From: Cryptomeria japonica
Lineage: Eukaryota > Streptophyta > Pinopsida > Cupressales > Cupressaceae
Direction: 5' to 3'
Length of the DNA stretch: 64,000 nt
Assembly (NCBI RefSeq): GCF_030272615.1
Contig: NC_081415.1
Location: forward strand, 230,352,803 to 230,416,802
The notes beneath the pieces are model-generated. The model was not told the DNA's origin and did not search any database. It worked only from the letters and a program-made list of their open reading frames with translations. The translations under genes were made by a program, and so were the position numbers. Shown piece by piece: positions 10,755 through 23,408 of this stretch; position 1 is the stretch's first letter, and each line of letters opens with the position of its first letter.

Positions 10755-13018
10755 AAATAGTCATCCCATGCACCAATCACAATACGCCAACTGGACATAG
10801 ATACAAACGTGAACTAAGTGGGCTCCACACTTTTGCTACTTTGCAGAGGGTAGAAGTCAACAAAAAATGTTGACTATGAAATGGCAAAAGATGAGTTGTC
10901 AATAACATGCGTTTTATATGCATTTCGTAGTTTCACAGATGGTTAGAACACTTAGGCAGTCTTCTCATCAAAATAGCGATAGACCACAATGGTAGTCAAT
11001 AACATGCGCATTGTGAACATTTCAGTGTTTCGTAGGGCACGTTAGTAGACACTTAAACCATTTTGTGAAATGGCAAAGATTAGTAACCTTTGTGTTATGC
11101 ATTCTTTACAATTTTGCTGCCCCTGTTAGTTTGTGCATTAGTCTCAATGTGAAGTAGTGATGCAACTAACTTGGTGTATTATGCACATTCGTTGTTTCAC
11201 GCCTGACTTGATCTTCTTGAAGTCCTTCCCTATGATATAGATGAAGAGGATAAAATTGTGCAAGGTGAGACTAGATGGTTAGAAATCCAAAGAAACATTC
11301 AAAATGCAAATAAAACCATTTTATACCTTGCAAGCTATCATCTCCTTCAGATTGAGCTTGATGAAGTGAAGGCAACCCTTGATGATGCTCCACTTGATGT
11401 GCTCCTTTGATTGATTTGGATGTGGATTGATCTCCTTTGTGCTCAACAAGATAGATTGATGGATTGGATTTGGATTGAAAGATTAAGGATGGATGGATTT
11501 GATAGAGGATTATGAAGAGAGTGTGATAGGAGGCGAATTTGACAGCATAAGGATAGAAGAATGGAAGACCCTTTGTGAGGAAATGATCATCCAACTTATA
11601 GATTAGAGGAGGCCAAGGAAGGGCCAAGATTGATTTCCTTATGGAAGGTTGAGATTGATTTGAGATAGAAGGCATGGATCAAGGGTGCCTTGGGAAAATA
11701 AACAGGAATATAAAATCCCTTGGGAAAAGGGGGGATAAATTTGAATTTCAAACATGAGGAATTAAAAATTTTAAAATAAGGATGCATTGAGGGATTCAAA
11801 AAAAATTAAATTTGTTTGAGAGACTCAATGTTGATGTGACATGAGTGGGAATTAAAAATTGGAGAATAATGATAAGTATGATAATGAGAGATTCTAGAAG
11901 GATTAATTAGGTTGAGTGGGATTAGGAAAAAGTGATTTGTAGGAAATCCATGAATAGGTTAATTAATTAAAATTAATTAATTGAGTGGGTTTTAGAAGAA
12001 TTAATGATTGAGATGACTTTGGAGGAATTAGGAAATAATTAATCAATTTGATAAATTAATTATGGAATGTAGTGACGGGATTAATTAAATTGAATTTAGT
12101 TCATTCTAAGAGGAATAAGGATAACACAATTAAATAAATTAATCATGTGCAGAGGCTTAAATTAAAATTAAATATTGTTTTTAAGTGTCTACAATAGCAA
12201 TAGTGATAACATTGTGTTATGCGCATATCGACTGCAACAGAGTGCGACTAATACGACTCAAACAACAACCATACTTTTTTTGAGTCAAATCAAACCACCC
12301 AATGCATTCACCACACTTTGACCTATATCTCCTTTGTTCATTTTCACGTACTACATGCTTTCGTTGTTTATCCCCTTGTGTGACTAACACGGTGTGTTAT
12401 ATGATGTTGCAACAACACTTTTTCTCATGATCAAACATGTTTACCCCATGCCATCATAGCACTATGGCCTTGGTCCTCTAACCACTTGCAAGAACCATAG
12501 AAGAATCCTACAAACTCTCTATCTTATTTGAGGCCATTGACTTCATCCAACCTTCATGCAAATTGATTCAACCTGCACAACTCTACTAATATGATGCAAC
12601 ACCATGTCATCCAATCTGATCTTCCTCTGAGACACTCATCATCCAACATCTTTGTAATTTTCTAACCTGAGACCATACCATCTATATCGATCCTGAGATC
12701 TTAATCTAAGGCAATCATCATGTTGCACCTTTGTCTAGTGAATGTGAAGTTGTCACTCTGCACACTCTCTATCAAGATGCACCTGTTCTTTGGGACATTC
12801 ATTGTATGACCAAACAAAATTTTAATTGTCATCTTTGTCATATCTATGTCCCTTATCATCTCTACATTATTGTCCACTACAACATCTTATATGCAACCTG
12901 CAACATGACCTCATTGATATCAAAGGCAACACAGTGATATCTTCTGCAACTTCATTAGATCAGCCCTGCACACACACATGTTGATATCAATGATGAATTC
13001 AATGCCAACAATTATTTT
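10755..13018. other. Gene-free stretch between Copia A and the SINE-like repeat
   Basis: I see no coding region with family features. Around 11790-12180 the sequence is AT-rich with repeated AATTAATTAAAATTAATTAATT-type words. Around 11270-11480 it repeats 'gattgatttggatgtggattgat'-like words. It could hold old, unrecognised LTR or MITE remnants. Confidence 0.5.
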
Positions 13019-13370
13019 GGACTAGACACTGCCTTCATTATGCCAAAATATTGATCTATCAGTGAACGAGAGAGCGGCTAGAGACAAGGATCCATGGGAG
13101 GCCGGAGGAAGAACATGTCATGAATCCCAAAGGAGGTACTGAACAATTCAAAAATCTCTCCCTTAGAATTGAGTGAGGGTTCCACACCGACGGAAGGATG
13201 GAGGCCTCCTGGGATTCAAACCTGTAACCCAGCGCTCTGATACCAGTTTTGGACCAAACACCACTACCGTTATGCCAAAAGCTCAAGCTATTAGAGAATG
13301 GGAGAGCGGCTAGAGACAAGGATCCATGGGAGGCAAGAGGAAGCATATGTCATGAATACCGAAGGAGTTG
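13019..13370 (-). mobile_element. SINE-like tRNA-derived repeat, tandem about 232-bp unit
   Basis: On the minus strand the block reads TTTGGTCCAAAACTGGTATC, then AGAGCGCTGGGTTACAGG, then TTTGAATCCC. The last matches a degenerate polymerase III B box (GGTTTGAATCC), and ATCAGAGCGCTGG could be an A box. Words around 13019-13137 (tggac-agacac..., gcggctagagacaaggatccatgggagg) recur around 13251-13369, giving a tandem period near 232 bp. The second unit is cut where Copia B pol begins. An Au-like plant SINE is my reading from the promoter words, not from a search. Confidence 0.45.
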
Positions 13371-13378
13371 TTTACCAA

Positions 13379-15279
13379 GTCAAAAGCTATATCAAAAGAG
13401 ATGAAGATCTAGGGAAGTTTGATGCTAGAAATGATGAAGGAATATTTCTTGGTTATTCTACTAAGAGTAAGGCCTACTGGTGTTATAATAAGAGATTGAG
13501 AAAGATAGTTCAAAGTAGTAATGTGAAGGTTGATGAAGGAAATGACAGACAAATTAGATCTTGCAGATATGATTCAGATGATCATGATGTTAGTGTAGAT
13601 AAAGGAAAGCAAGTGTAGACCCAAAATCAAGTGCAGATTGCTCCAGAAAAGCCTAAGAATGAAAAAGTTGCAAGTGCTAGTGCAGAAGAAAGAGGTCAAG
13701 AGTCTGAAAATCGGGAAAATTCTAAGACTCCAAGGTATGTAAGGTTAAATCATTTAGAGAATTATATCATAGATGATAATAATAGATGTGTGATGAATAG
13801 GAAAAGAATTGTTGAAGAGTATTTCTTGAATGCTAAGATTGAACCTAAAGATGTTGATCAAGCTTGTAAAGATGAATATTGGGTTAAAGCAATGGAAGAA
13901 GAGTTGAACCAGATTGAAAAGAATAATACATGGATTCTTGTTCCCAGACCTAAGGATAGGAATGTAATTGGAACTAAATGGGTGTTTCAGAATAAATTGA
14001 ATGAGCAAGGTGAAGTTTTTAGGAATAAAGCAAGAGTTCTTTGTAAGGGTTATTCTCAGATGGAAGGTATTGATTTTGAGGAGACTTTTGCTCTAATAGC
14101 TAGAATTGAAGTTGATAGATTATTTCTTGGTTATGTTGTTTACAAAGATTTCAAAGTTTATCAGATGGATATCAAGTCATCCTTTCTTAATGGTGAGCTG
14201 GAAGAAGAGGTTTACACTAAGCAACTGGATGGTTTTCAGATGACAGATCAAAAAGTTATGGTTTGTAGGTTGAAGAAAGCATTGTATGGATTGAAGCAAG
14301 CTCCAAGAGCTTGGTATGCCAGATTGGATAAGTATTTGATGAATCTTGAATTCAATAAGCTATTGTTGATAGTAATTTCTCTTCAAGATTGATAATGATA
14401 ACATATTGATTGTTGAAGTTTTTGTCAATGACATTAATTTTGGTGGAAATGAAAGTTTGTGCAAGAAGTTTGTTGATGATATGAAGAATGATTTTGAGAT
14501 GTCTATGATTGGTGAGATGAAATTCTTTTTGGTATTGAAAATTACTTAGTTGAATAAAGGTATTTTCTTATCTCAGTCTAAGTATGTGAAGGAATTGTTG
14601 AAAAATTTTGGTTTAGATGATGCAAAGCCTGTTGGTACACCTATGGTGACCAGATGTAAGTTGACAAAGGATGGTGATTCTCCTCAAGAAAATTAGACTA
14701 GATACAGATCTATGATTGGTGGTTTGTTGTATTTGACTCAAACTAGACCAAATATTATGAATGTTGTTTATCTTGTTGTTGTATTTCAAACTGATCCTAA
14801 AGAATCTCATGTAGTTGCTATGAAAATAATTTTCAAATATTTGAAAGGGGCAGTTGATTTTCATTTAGAGTATCCTAGAGATGATGACTTTGAGTGATTT
14901 TACTGATTTTGATTGGCCAGGTGATGTTGATGATAGAATGAGTACTAGTGGTGGTGATTTTTTCTTGCGTAAGAGATTGGTTTCATGGATGAGTAAGAAG
15001 CAGAACTATATATCTTTTTCTACTATAGAAGCTAAATATATTGTTATGGCTAGCAATCATACTCAAGTGATTTGGATGAAGAATATGTTGAAGGATATCA
15101 GAGTTATTTTTTATGAGCCTACTGCTATATATTGTGACAATTCAAGTCCTCTAAATATTTCTAAGAATCTGGTAATGCATTCTAAGAATAAGCATATATC
15201 AATCAAGTTTCATTTCTTGAGAGAGAAGGTGAATGAGAAGGAAGTTAGATTGGAGTATGTATCTACAAAGAAATAGATT
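13379..15279 (+). pseudogene. Copia B pol: integrase C-terminus, reverse transcriptase and most of RNase H
   Basis: The frame enters in the post-integrase block (YIKRDEDLGKFDARNDEGIF, LGYSTKSKAYWCYNKRL). After a variable acidic linker it continues into RT ([91 protein letters not shown]). The catalytic box reads FVND where Copia has YVDD. RNase H follows (SKKQNYISFSTIEAKY, IYCDNSSPLNISKN). Stops at about 13616, 14550, 14695 and 14897 and a frameshift near 14350 show decay. The frame reaches the ATT target duplication of the CACTA transposon at 15277-15279. Confidence 0.9.
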
Positions 15280-15310
15280 CACTAGTACATTCGGGTCAAA
15301 ATTTTGACAG
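15280..15310 (+). repeat. Left terminal inverted repeat of the CACTA transposon
   Basis: It starts CACTAGTACATT and ends TTTTGACAG. It matches the reverse complement of 37064-37094 apart from single-base changes and a one-base indel. Its inner part holds a perfect palindrome, GTCAAAATTTTGAC. Confidence 0.9.
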
Positions 15311-15486
15311 TAAATCATCGGAATTTTGAAAAAATTTCGTCGCACTACCAACAAAAAAAGTCATCAAAAACTTTTTATCGAAAGTTCTGACTATCCTTGT
15401 GGTCATTGCAATTCCGACATCACCTCCAACCTTTTCGATGGCCGCCATGGATTCTCATACCCAGAAAGAATACCGTCCCGATCTCG

Positions 15487-15690
15487 ACCTATCATCGGAA
15501 TTCTGACTCCAAAGGGTAAAATTCTGATAGAGGAGTGTCGTCGGATGCACAGCATCCTCGTCGGAACTCTGCTAGAGGCTGTCGTTAATATGACAGCCTC
15601 CAGGAGAGTTTCAAAGAGGATGTTGTGCATCTGACGGCACTCCTCTGTCAGAATTTTACCCTTTGGAGTCAGAATTCTGACGATAGGCCG
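15487..15690. repeat. Left subterminal inverted repeat (arms about 100 bp)
   Basis: The arm from about 15487 (cctatcatcggaattctgac...) is mirrored by the arm ending about 15690 (...cagaattctgacgatagg), with the centre near 15588 and only scattered mismatches. Words such as GTAAAATTCTGA and GAGGAGTG appear in both arms. The word GGAATTCTGAC recurs near the right end. In known CACTA elements subterminal motifs bind the TNPA-type protein, which is the likely role here (inference). Confidence 0.8.
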
Positions 15691-15734
15691 AGTTCTAGAA
15701 AAAAAAAATTATATAGAAAAAGATTGACATTGGT

Positions 15735-15905
15735 ATCTCTCTTCTAGCTCTCTTCTCTATCCCTCTCTACTATCTCTCTTCTCTCTCCCCTCTCTAGGTC
15801 TCTTTCTCCATCCCTCTCTTCTTCTCTCCCTCTCTACTTCTCTTTCTCTACCCTCTCCAGGTCATTATCTCTTCCTCTCACCCTCTCTCTCTCTCACCTC
15901 TATAG
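15735..15905 (+). repeat. CT-rich microsatellite tract
   Basis: Irregular runs of CTCTCT, TCTCCC and CTCTAGGTCTC fill this stretch next to the left subterminal inverted repeat of the CACTA transposon. Confidence 0.8.
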
Positions 15906-18900
15906 GTCTCACCTTCCATTCCTCCATCATTACCCATGTTGTCAAGTTGCAAAATATTTCCCAAAGTACTTGGTTGCTAGGGTTGATTTGCTTAAGTGTT
16001 GGAGTCGGAGTTAGATGAGACCTGCATGATTAAGTTGTATTAAGTGATCAAGTCACCAAGATCTCAATTGTAAACATGACTAGGTTCTAGGGTTTTAGTG
16101 TAGCATAGGTCAAGATTGAGGTATGGTGGTCAATAATTACCTTCCAATGACAAAAGACATCCAAATGATGAAGAATGAAGCCGATGAACTCATAGAGGTT
16201 TGGAGGAGATAATTTGACTAAGTTAAAATTTTGTTTAAGTCATGGTCATGATAATAGCTTGCTCATCAAGAGCAATTTGTGCGAATGAAACCTAGAAATG
16301 TGCCCATGCTAGAGAAGCAAGAATTCCAATAAAACCTAAGGTAATGCTAGTAAGGGGTCAAAATTAAAGAATTAGGGTACAAAAAACAAATTCTGGCTAA
16401 GTCGAGATGTTGCTCAAGGATGACCTAAATCATGGAGTGTAAATCAATCATGAAACATGAGAATGGATAGGTCTTGACCCAAGCAATGTAAGTCCCCCTT
16501 GTGATTCTAGAAGATATCACATCACAATCATTGAGTCTATCTACAATATAAAGTCAAGACCTGACTATTGGAATCTTGGAGTCATCCCATTTGATCACGT
16601 AGTTTAGCACTTGGGAGGATTTTGTTCAAGAGAGGATAGAATACTTAGTATTTTATTTTGTGTTGCATAGTGCATAAAAAACACATCAATAGAAACCATT
16701 GAAAGGTTTGGTTAAAGCCTTCGAATCACAATCTCTATGAGAAGCTATCAAGAGTGCCTAGAATTTGGAAACTTTAGTATCCAAGAACATAATTCATAAG
16801 GCACCACTTTTAGAGCAACCAAAGAAGCCTATCAATGTAATATTTTATTTACCTTGGATATGTTTTATCCTAAGTGTGATATTCCACTATTAAAAAGCTT
16901 AATTAGGTAATATTTTTACTTAGGTAGAATAAGTTAATGAGTTTCACATTCTCCTTCTTTGATTGAGATTCTACTTTTTCCTTGTCACAAATTTGGAAAC
17001 TTGGATAAGCAATTTCTTTTTTTGGTTTTCTACCTCTTCATGATCCTCATGGGTTTGGAATCTTGGAAGCTATATATTGTAGTTTTTTCCTCGATTAACA
17101 TATAAAATGAAACTATTGTGAGCTTTCATATCTTAACATACCAAGGGCTTAAGTTTGGGGACGACAGGGGGATGACGAAGGGGGTGGGGTGGGATGCAAA
17201 TATATATACAACTTAAAAAATTAATTATCAAAGGATGTGTGTAGAATAAGTATAACAACTGTAAATAAAACTTTGCCACACTATGTAAATTTTACAATAA
17301 ACATTAAAAATATGTCAATGGTTGCATTGAAATTTTAACATTAACAATGGTGGTAGAGTTTTGGAACTTTGGGAACAAACTAAGAATAAGTATAAGAATT
17401 GTAGATGAAACTTTGGCATACTAAGTGTTTAAACTAGCCAACATAAAAAAAATGGAAATGATTGCATTAACAATAATAATGGTGGGTAGAAGTTTGGGGT
17501 CAATGTGTGGTGCCCCTTGTGGGGGGTTTGGGGCAGAGCCCCCATCAAGGTTAGGGGGCATTGCCAAACCTTTAATATGGATGACATTTTCACAATAATT
17601 TCACCATTTTTGTTTAGAATTGGAGTTTCTAATTGGGGGCCATGGGAGACTCATAGGCATCCTCAAGATGGTCAAGAGACTCCTTGGAGTCCCTAGGACA
17701 TCCCTAAGTGGTGCGGCAAGGGAATGTTTCCCCTAAGTATTGCACCTGAAAAAATAGGGATTTTGGAGGGGGGAAGGGGTCCCCGTGTTTCAATGGTTTC
17801 AAAAGATTCTAAGTTTTTTTTTTATCTTCTCATAACAAAATATACTCCTCTTACATCCTTGGATGATTTGAAAATTGAAAACAATTTGACAAGAAAAAAC
17901 TAACTTCTAAAGTTTAGACTTAGTTTTCTTTTTTTATCCAAGTCACTACAACATTTCAATGATCAAAGTAGCTTTTTTTTGGTGGTTTCGAAGCATCCAA
18001 AAGGCTTGAGAAATTCAATATTATCTTTCATTCCACCAAAATTGGAGATCAAGAAGCATGCTCACAAACAAGGATTTGTTTGTAACTTAAGGCAATTGAC
18101 TAGTTTTGGGGGCATTTTCAGGTCTAAAGAACCTACCATTGTGTCAAAAAGGCCCATAAGACCCCATTTTCATCTAAAACTTGTCTCTTTTGGTCGTAGA
18201 AGCATTTAAGGAAAAAAAAAATCACACAACCAATGATATGCCTATACCATACATATTTGAGTTAAAATAAAAATAAAAAATTGACAAGGTTTGGAGACCA
18301 TTGAACAATTTGGGAGATTGCTAATACATACACTCAATTTATAAAGTCTCAATTTGATGTACTTAATATTTGAGAGGCCTATCCCAAAGCATTTTGTAAT
18401 TGCGAACTAAGATAAATTTCCATTTTTGGTAGTTTTCATCATGGATTATGGTATTAAATTTTGACATTCTATTGTCAAGATAAATTCAAATAAATTCCAA
18501 CATTCTATTGTCAAGATAAATCACATCACCTCAGTAATTGAACTATAACAATAAGATTGCATACAAAGAGCAGGTTTGCTATGAAACATGTTAAAAGGGT
18601 TAAACTGTTTCAATTAATACAAACACTGGAACTATTAAACAACAATAGCTTGTTGGTAATCAAGATTTTGGACTATACCCACATTTTACACCTTTTCATA
18701 CAGTTACAAAGAACATAGAAAACATGTATGTGGAACTATAGATTCCAACATATGTAAAAATACAACAATCTAAATAAGAATGGGAAGCATGTGGAGAATG
18801 GTTAAGACATGCATAAATAAAAGGAAAACAAAAATCTCTCAATGTGTATCACAAACAAATCAAGGAAAAAAGCTTTTAGGTAGGGGACCGATATGATCAT

Positions 18901-19403
18901 AAAAATTTCAAAACTTCCAAAGTATAGAGCATTTGAGATTTTATAGAGAATGCGCTAATTCAACTTTATTCATGATGAGGCATATTCACAACTTTTGCAG
19001 TTGCACCATGGTGTTGTTCGTGTTGGCTCTGTTGGACCCTGCAATTAAGATTCAATATACGTACATTATTCAATAAGATTAATTGTGCAACATAATGAAA
19101 TATTGAAAAGTGTGTTATCTTATTGAGCTTCACTTTGTTTTGAGAATAGTTTAATATTCTCTAAATTCCCCGTTAACATCTAACATTCATTCATTCTTTC
19201 ATTCATTCTTTCATCCATTATTAAAATATAACATTCATTCATTATCACATAACGTTCATTAACACATAAAATTCATTAACTTTCATTAAAATGCAACATT
19301 CATCAATAATCATGAACACATATCATTCATGAACATTCATTAGCACATAATTACATTCATTAACACATAAAAATCAGTCATTATCAAATAAGGTAGATTA
19401 CAA
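15906..19403. other. Non-coding left arm of the CACTA transposon
   Basis: I see no reading frame with family features here; the strand on which the genes lie makes this the 3' side. It holds a G-rich run at 17167-17193, a GGGGCAGAGCCCC palindrome near 17530, a 20-bp direct repeat (ATTCTATTGTCAAGATAAAT) near 18467 and 18505, and ATTCATT-type repeats at 19180-19350. Confidence 0.55.
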
Positions 19404-22211
19404 TCATTTCTTTCTTTGTTTTTTCTTTGAAGCTATGAAAAGACTAAGTGGAACATCGGATTCTTCATCATTTCCCCCATCTTCGGATGTTCTGCCCTCT
19501 TCTCGTGCTCTTGATGTATGCCTAGTCCTATACAAAGGACGGGGATGCTGAACCAAAGGGGAGTCCTCTGCAATAACAAAGAATTGGGTTAAATTCAAAA
19601 CATTTTTTTATTATTGTTACAAGTATTTCATTAATTTAAAGAACACAACCGTTACACTATTTACCTGATGGGGCCACATCATCTTCCACATCATTTTGTC
19701 AAGCCTCAACCTCGACATGTTGAACACCCTCTAGATCCTCTGGAGTTGAAATACTAAACGTTACATTAATCAATACACCAATTGCAATTAAATTTGTTTA
19801 AAGGAATAATAGTGGTCCTCTTTACATGATTGGGGAACATCACGTTCCCGATGTTGTCTACCCGGATCATGCTCCACTTGGTCACCACCGACTACATGCT
19901 CTAAAATATTAACAATAAAGGTTACATTAATTACTACACTAATTTTCAATTTAAGATGTTTAATTGTATTAATAATTACATAAAAAAATTTGAATAGCAA
20001 ATGAATACCTCCACTACTAGGATGCACATCCGGACCTTCATGTACAGGTTCTGTTCCATGATTATCATGCTGCTTGCTTATTTAAAAAAAATATAGTCAC
20101 TTTATGTTGAAACTTAACATCAAATAGATTATTGGTTAAGTATTCAATTTGAAATAATTTTCATTTAGCTTATTTACCATTGTGACAGATGCATCAGAAT
20201 CTCGTGTTTGCCCACTCAATTCTCGTAGCCGTTCAGCCACAGCTATATAGCCTTGTTGGTAGCCAATTCTCTTGTCATCTTCTGTGGGCACTCTATTGAA
20301 TTCAGAGCCCTGCATTTTTTATTAGTATTGTGAATTTTGCTTGTATTGTTTGATCAAAAAAAAATTGTTTACAATTTATAAATATTTTGATGTGATACTT
20401 AATTTACTGATTCTTACAATTCGTGCAGCAAGTTTCATATAACCACTAGAGCCGAGTTTGTGTTGCCCATGCTTTTCTTGTCTTGCCTTGGTTGCCTTTG
20501 ACGTGTCACTCAATCTATGAAAAGTTTGAAATATGTTAGATTATATAAATATAATGAATAATTAGTACATATTCATATTCTTAATAGTATCACATACCTT
20601 CTTCTGGCATCTGGTGGTGTATTTCCTTTTTTCCTTTCAATTCTCTCCTTTGCATCCAAAATTAGGTCCTTCCACTCCCTCTCTGGAATCATGGGGGGAT
20701 GCTCATACTTTACGTTCTTCTCTAAATGTGTCTTGTATTGGTCCCTCACATACTTTAGATATGTGCCAGCTTTTTCCAGGAGCTTAGTCTTGTCGAATGT
20801 GTCATTTCCAAACAACCCTACTATACGGTTTGTGAGTTCATCTTTTAACTTTTTTTCTTGGTCATTCCACCTTTAAAGCAAAAACAAACCTATTAAATTT
20901 AGAAAGAAACTGAAACTACCTTTGATATAGTTCAAGAAATGGATAAAAGGACAACTATTCTAGCAATAATATGAAATCAAAATAGTGGATAAGGGTTAGT
21001 TCACGTATGATGTTCCACCTTTTATGTATGGTGGGCCCAAATATCTGCAATGTAATGTCATTAAGATTTTTATAAAAAATATCATTTCCTGCAAAAAAAA
21101 CATGGGATCATTAGTCCAAAATGAGTGATCAGTAAGTAAATTACAATTAGACTATATATAATAATAATTTTAAAGTACCTGGAACCTTCTGTATCTTCAA
21201 GGGAATCAATTCTTCGTCGCTCACCACCAATGTGGCCTGCAACGTTCCCGTACTAGCAATACGGGAAGATCCAGGAAATGATGGTATGTTATCACTAGTA
21301 CTCGCCTCTGGCGCATCCTCATATGCATCTCCTGCCATAGTAAATGAATCCACTATGAAATGCCTCCAAGAAAGAACACTTCAAGGGTAATAAACACATA
21401 ATGAAAGAGAGAGAAAAAGGGGGATCTACCACCAGTGGGCGGGTCAACATGAGCCGATGCAACAGATGATGTCTGCATGCTATGTGTTGCTGATATTGCA
21501 GTCAGCAATACAGTTGGGGTCGACCTCGGACCCATGTCAGCACCTGAAGAGTAATACATTAAATATGTAAAACATTAAAAAAGCAAGTTCACAAGTCCAA
21601 AGGAGTGGTTTTAATATATAGAACATGGTCATCGCCTGAACTACCCGTAATACCTTGATCATCGCCACCAAGATGATGAGGCCCTCTAAATTTATGTAAA
21701 AACAACACATACATATTTTAGTTAATGACATAAAAGAGAACAAAATATAAACCATTATTGAACTTTTGTTATGATTAAAGCTTTCATTACTGCTTACTTG
21801 CAAGTCTTCCATTGTCCGCAACAATAGTTGCACCCTCTCTATTATCTCATCAGTCTGAGGGCTTATGGTTGCCAAATCAATAATCTCTTGTCTAATTTTT
21901 TTAATATTCTTTTGTACAAATTGTATAGGGTTTGCGCTAAGTGCGATGTCATTAGCGCATAACACTGTCGAGCGCCCCACATCCCTATGGAGGTGCTAAG
22001 GTACTGCAGGTTCCTTTCCCTTATCCCGAACATCCGTCTGTGACAAGAATATAATTAACACTATCAAAATTACTTCAAAACACTCAAGAAAAGATCATAA
22101 TGTAACAGTTTGCTTCTATCTAATTTATACAATTACAATGAGGTTTACCTGCTCCGTAGAAGTGTCGGGACCTACACCCCTATCTGTGCTATGTGGTGGA
22201 TCCATGTGGCC
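19404..22211 (-). pseudogene. TNPA-like exons of the CACTA transposon (Transposase_24-type), C-terminal part of the second gene
   Basis: A series of short exons with GT-AG borders follows the SET block on the minus strand: about 22211-22149, 22037-21798, one near 21680-21615, 21545-21430, about 21335-21182, 20875-20600, one near 20520-20420, one near 20310-20185, and a last exon at about 19570-19404. The 20.8 kb exon reads KLLEKAGTYLKYVRDQYKTH then PPMIPEREWKDLILDAKER and DARRR. The next reads SKATKARQEKHGQHKLGSSG then YMKLAAR. This helical pattern with a conserved W is that of the En/Spm second protein, which binds subterminal motifs. The last exon ends in a basic tail (SKKKQRKK) that could be a nuclear signal. 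At least one stop (about 21990) breaks it. Whether it is one transcript with the SET exon is inferred from strand and order. Confidence 0.65.
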
Positions 22212-22369
22212 CTATGACAAAGAAAAAATATAAAAACATTAGCGAAATGAAACCAATAGACTTAGCAAAAAAACTTAATAATACAATGGTTTATTGGATT
22301 CATTAATTGGAAGTTGCCTTAAATGGTATATATATAGTACGTACCACCCCGATGATAGTAACTTTGTTT

Positions 22370-23088
22370 GTATCTATATGATTCAAATTGTAATCGATTA
22401 GCAGCTCTTCCCCTGCACTTATTGATTTTATCGCACATACAAACACAATTTCCCTCACGTGCCTCAAATATGCAATTGGGTTGCTTATTAGTTGACCCAG
22501 GTCGTGTACTATTTATAAAACCTGCAATATTCCATGTTGCTTTTGGCCTTCCATCAATGTATATAGCCACTCATTTACTTTGATCATTATCTTTTTGTTG
22601 TATATAATTGGTTGACAATGCATACCTATGCATACTTTTTTTATACCGAACAATCTACATCCAATCATTATAATTGTAACAAGGTCCAACAAACTCCATC
22701 AATTCAACAACTTTGTTGTAACAGACCTTTATGTTGTCCATGGAAAATAGGCCCAAACCATGTAACGATGAAGGTGCTATGTGATATATCCTCTCATTAA
22801 CACAAAAATCAGTGTTTATTGGAGGAATTTCCTTCGGTACACATTGTTTCAGTAGATGTTTGTACCTCAAGGGCACCTCAATGTCACCTTTGGTCTCATC
22901 ATCATAAGAACATGACCCCCCTTGAGCAAGAAAAAATTTCATGCGTTTATTGAATTTTCTTCTAATTTTTTGACCTTGATTTGATCTCCCTATTTGAGAT
23001 CTACTACATGTCTCACTTTCCTCTTCTATTCCTGCATTTCCCTCACTTGAGGAAGACACATCTGACAAATACCTATTTGGTGATACCT
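22370..23088 (-). pseudogene. SET-domain (histone lysine methyltransferase-like) exon carried by the CACTA transposon
   Basis: The exon opens at an AG acceptor near 23089 (VSPNRYLSDVSSSSEGN). It has a basic segment (KIRRKFNKRMKFFLAQGG) and then SET landmarks in order: SSLHGLGLFSMDNIK (start of the fold), ELMEFVGPCYNYNDW (the 'E--G' strand), YIDGRPKATWNIAGFINSTR followed by NKQPNC (the place of the usual N-H-S-C-x-P-N knot), and ISAGEELLIDYNLN (the GEEL--DY motif that ends the pocket). SET proteins methylate lysines using S-adenosylmethionine. The knot motif is divergent, so activity is uncertain. Two stops (about 22656 and 22572) and one frameshift near 22445 break this copy. The exon lies 0.8 kb downstream of the TNP2 stop on the same strand. 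A host SET gene is unlikely, since the exon is well inside the transposon ends. Confidence 0.75.
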
Positions 23089-23408
23089 GTGCACCATCAA
23101 ATGAGAGAGTTAGTTGGTAACAAGAGAGATATTTTGCAAATGAGGGTAATATTGATGAAGAAGTCAGCCATAAAGTTGATGTTGAGATTAAAATTTGAGT
23201 AAGTCCAACTGGGGCCTCAAGTGTTGATAACTGTATTAGATTTGCTGCTAATGTTGAGGTTTGAAAAACTGAGGAAGTTTGTTTTTCTTGTAATTTTTAA
23301 AAAATATATTATTTCTATAAGGTGTATTGACTTATACCTGTCGATCCATGAGACTGTGCAAGATCCTCATCAAAGGGGTTCAAGTTCTTGCACCAACAAT
23401 TGAGCATC

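Noticed and set aside
22370-23088. Independent host SET gene with a transposon inserted around it
   Set aside because: The exon is well inside the CACTA ends, on the transposase strand, and followed by TNPA-like exons. Capture of a host gene by the element is still possible.
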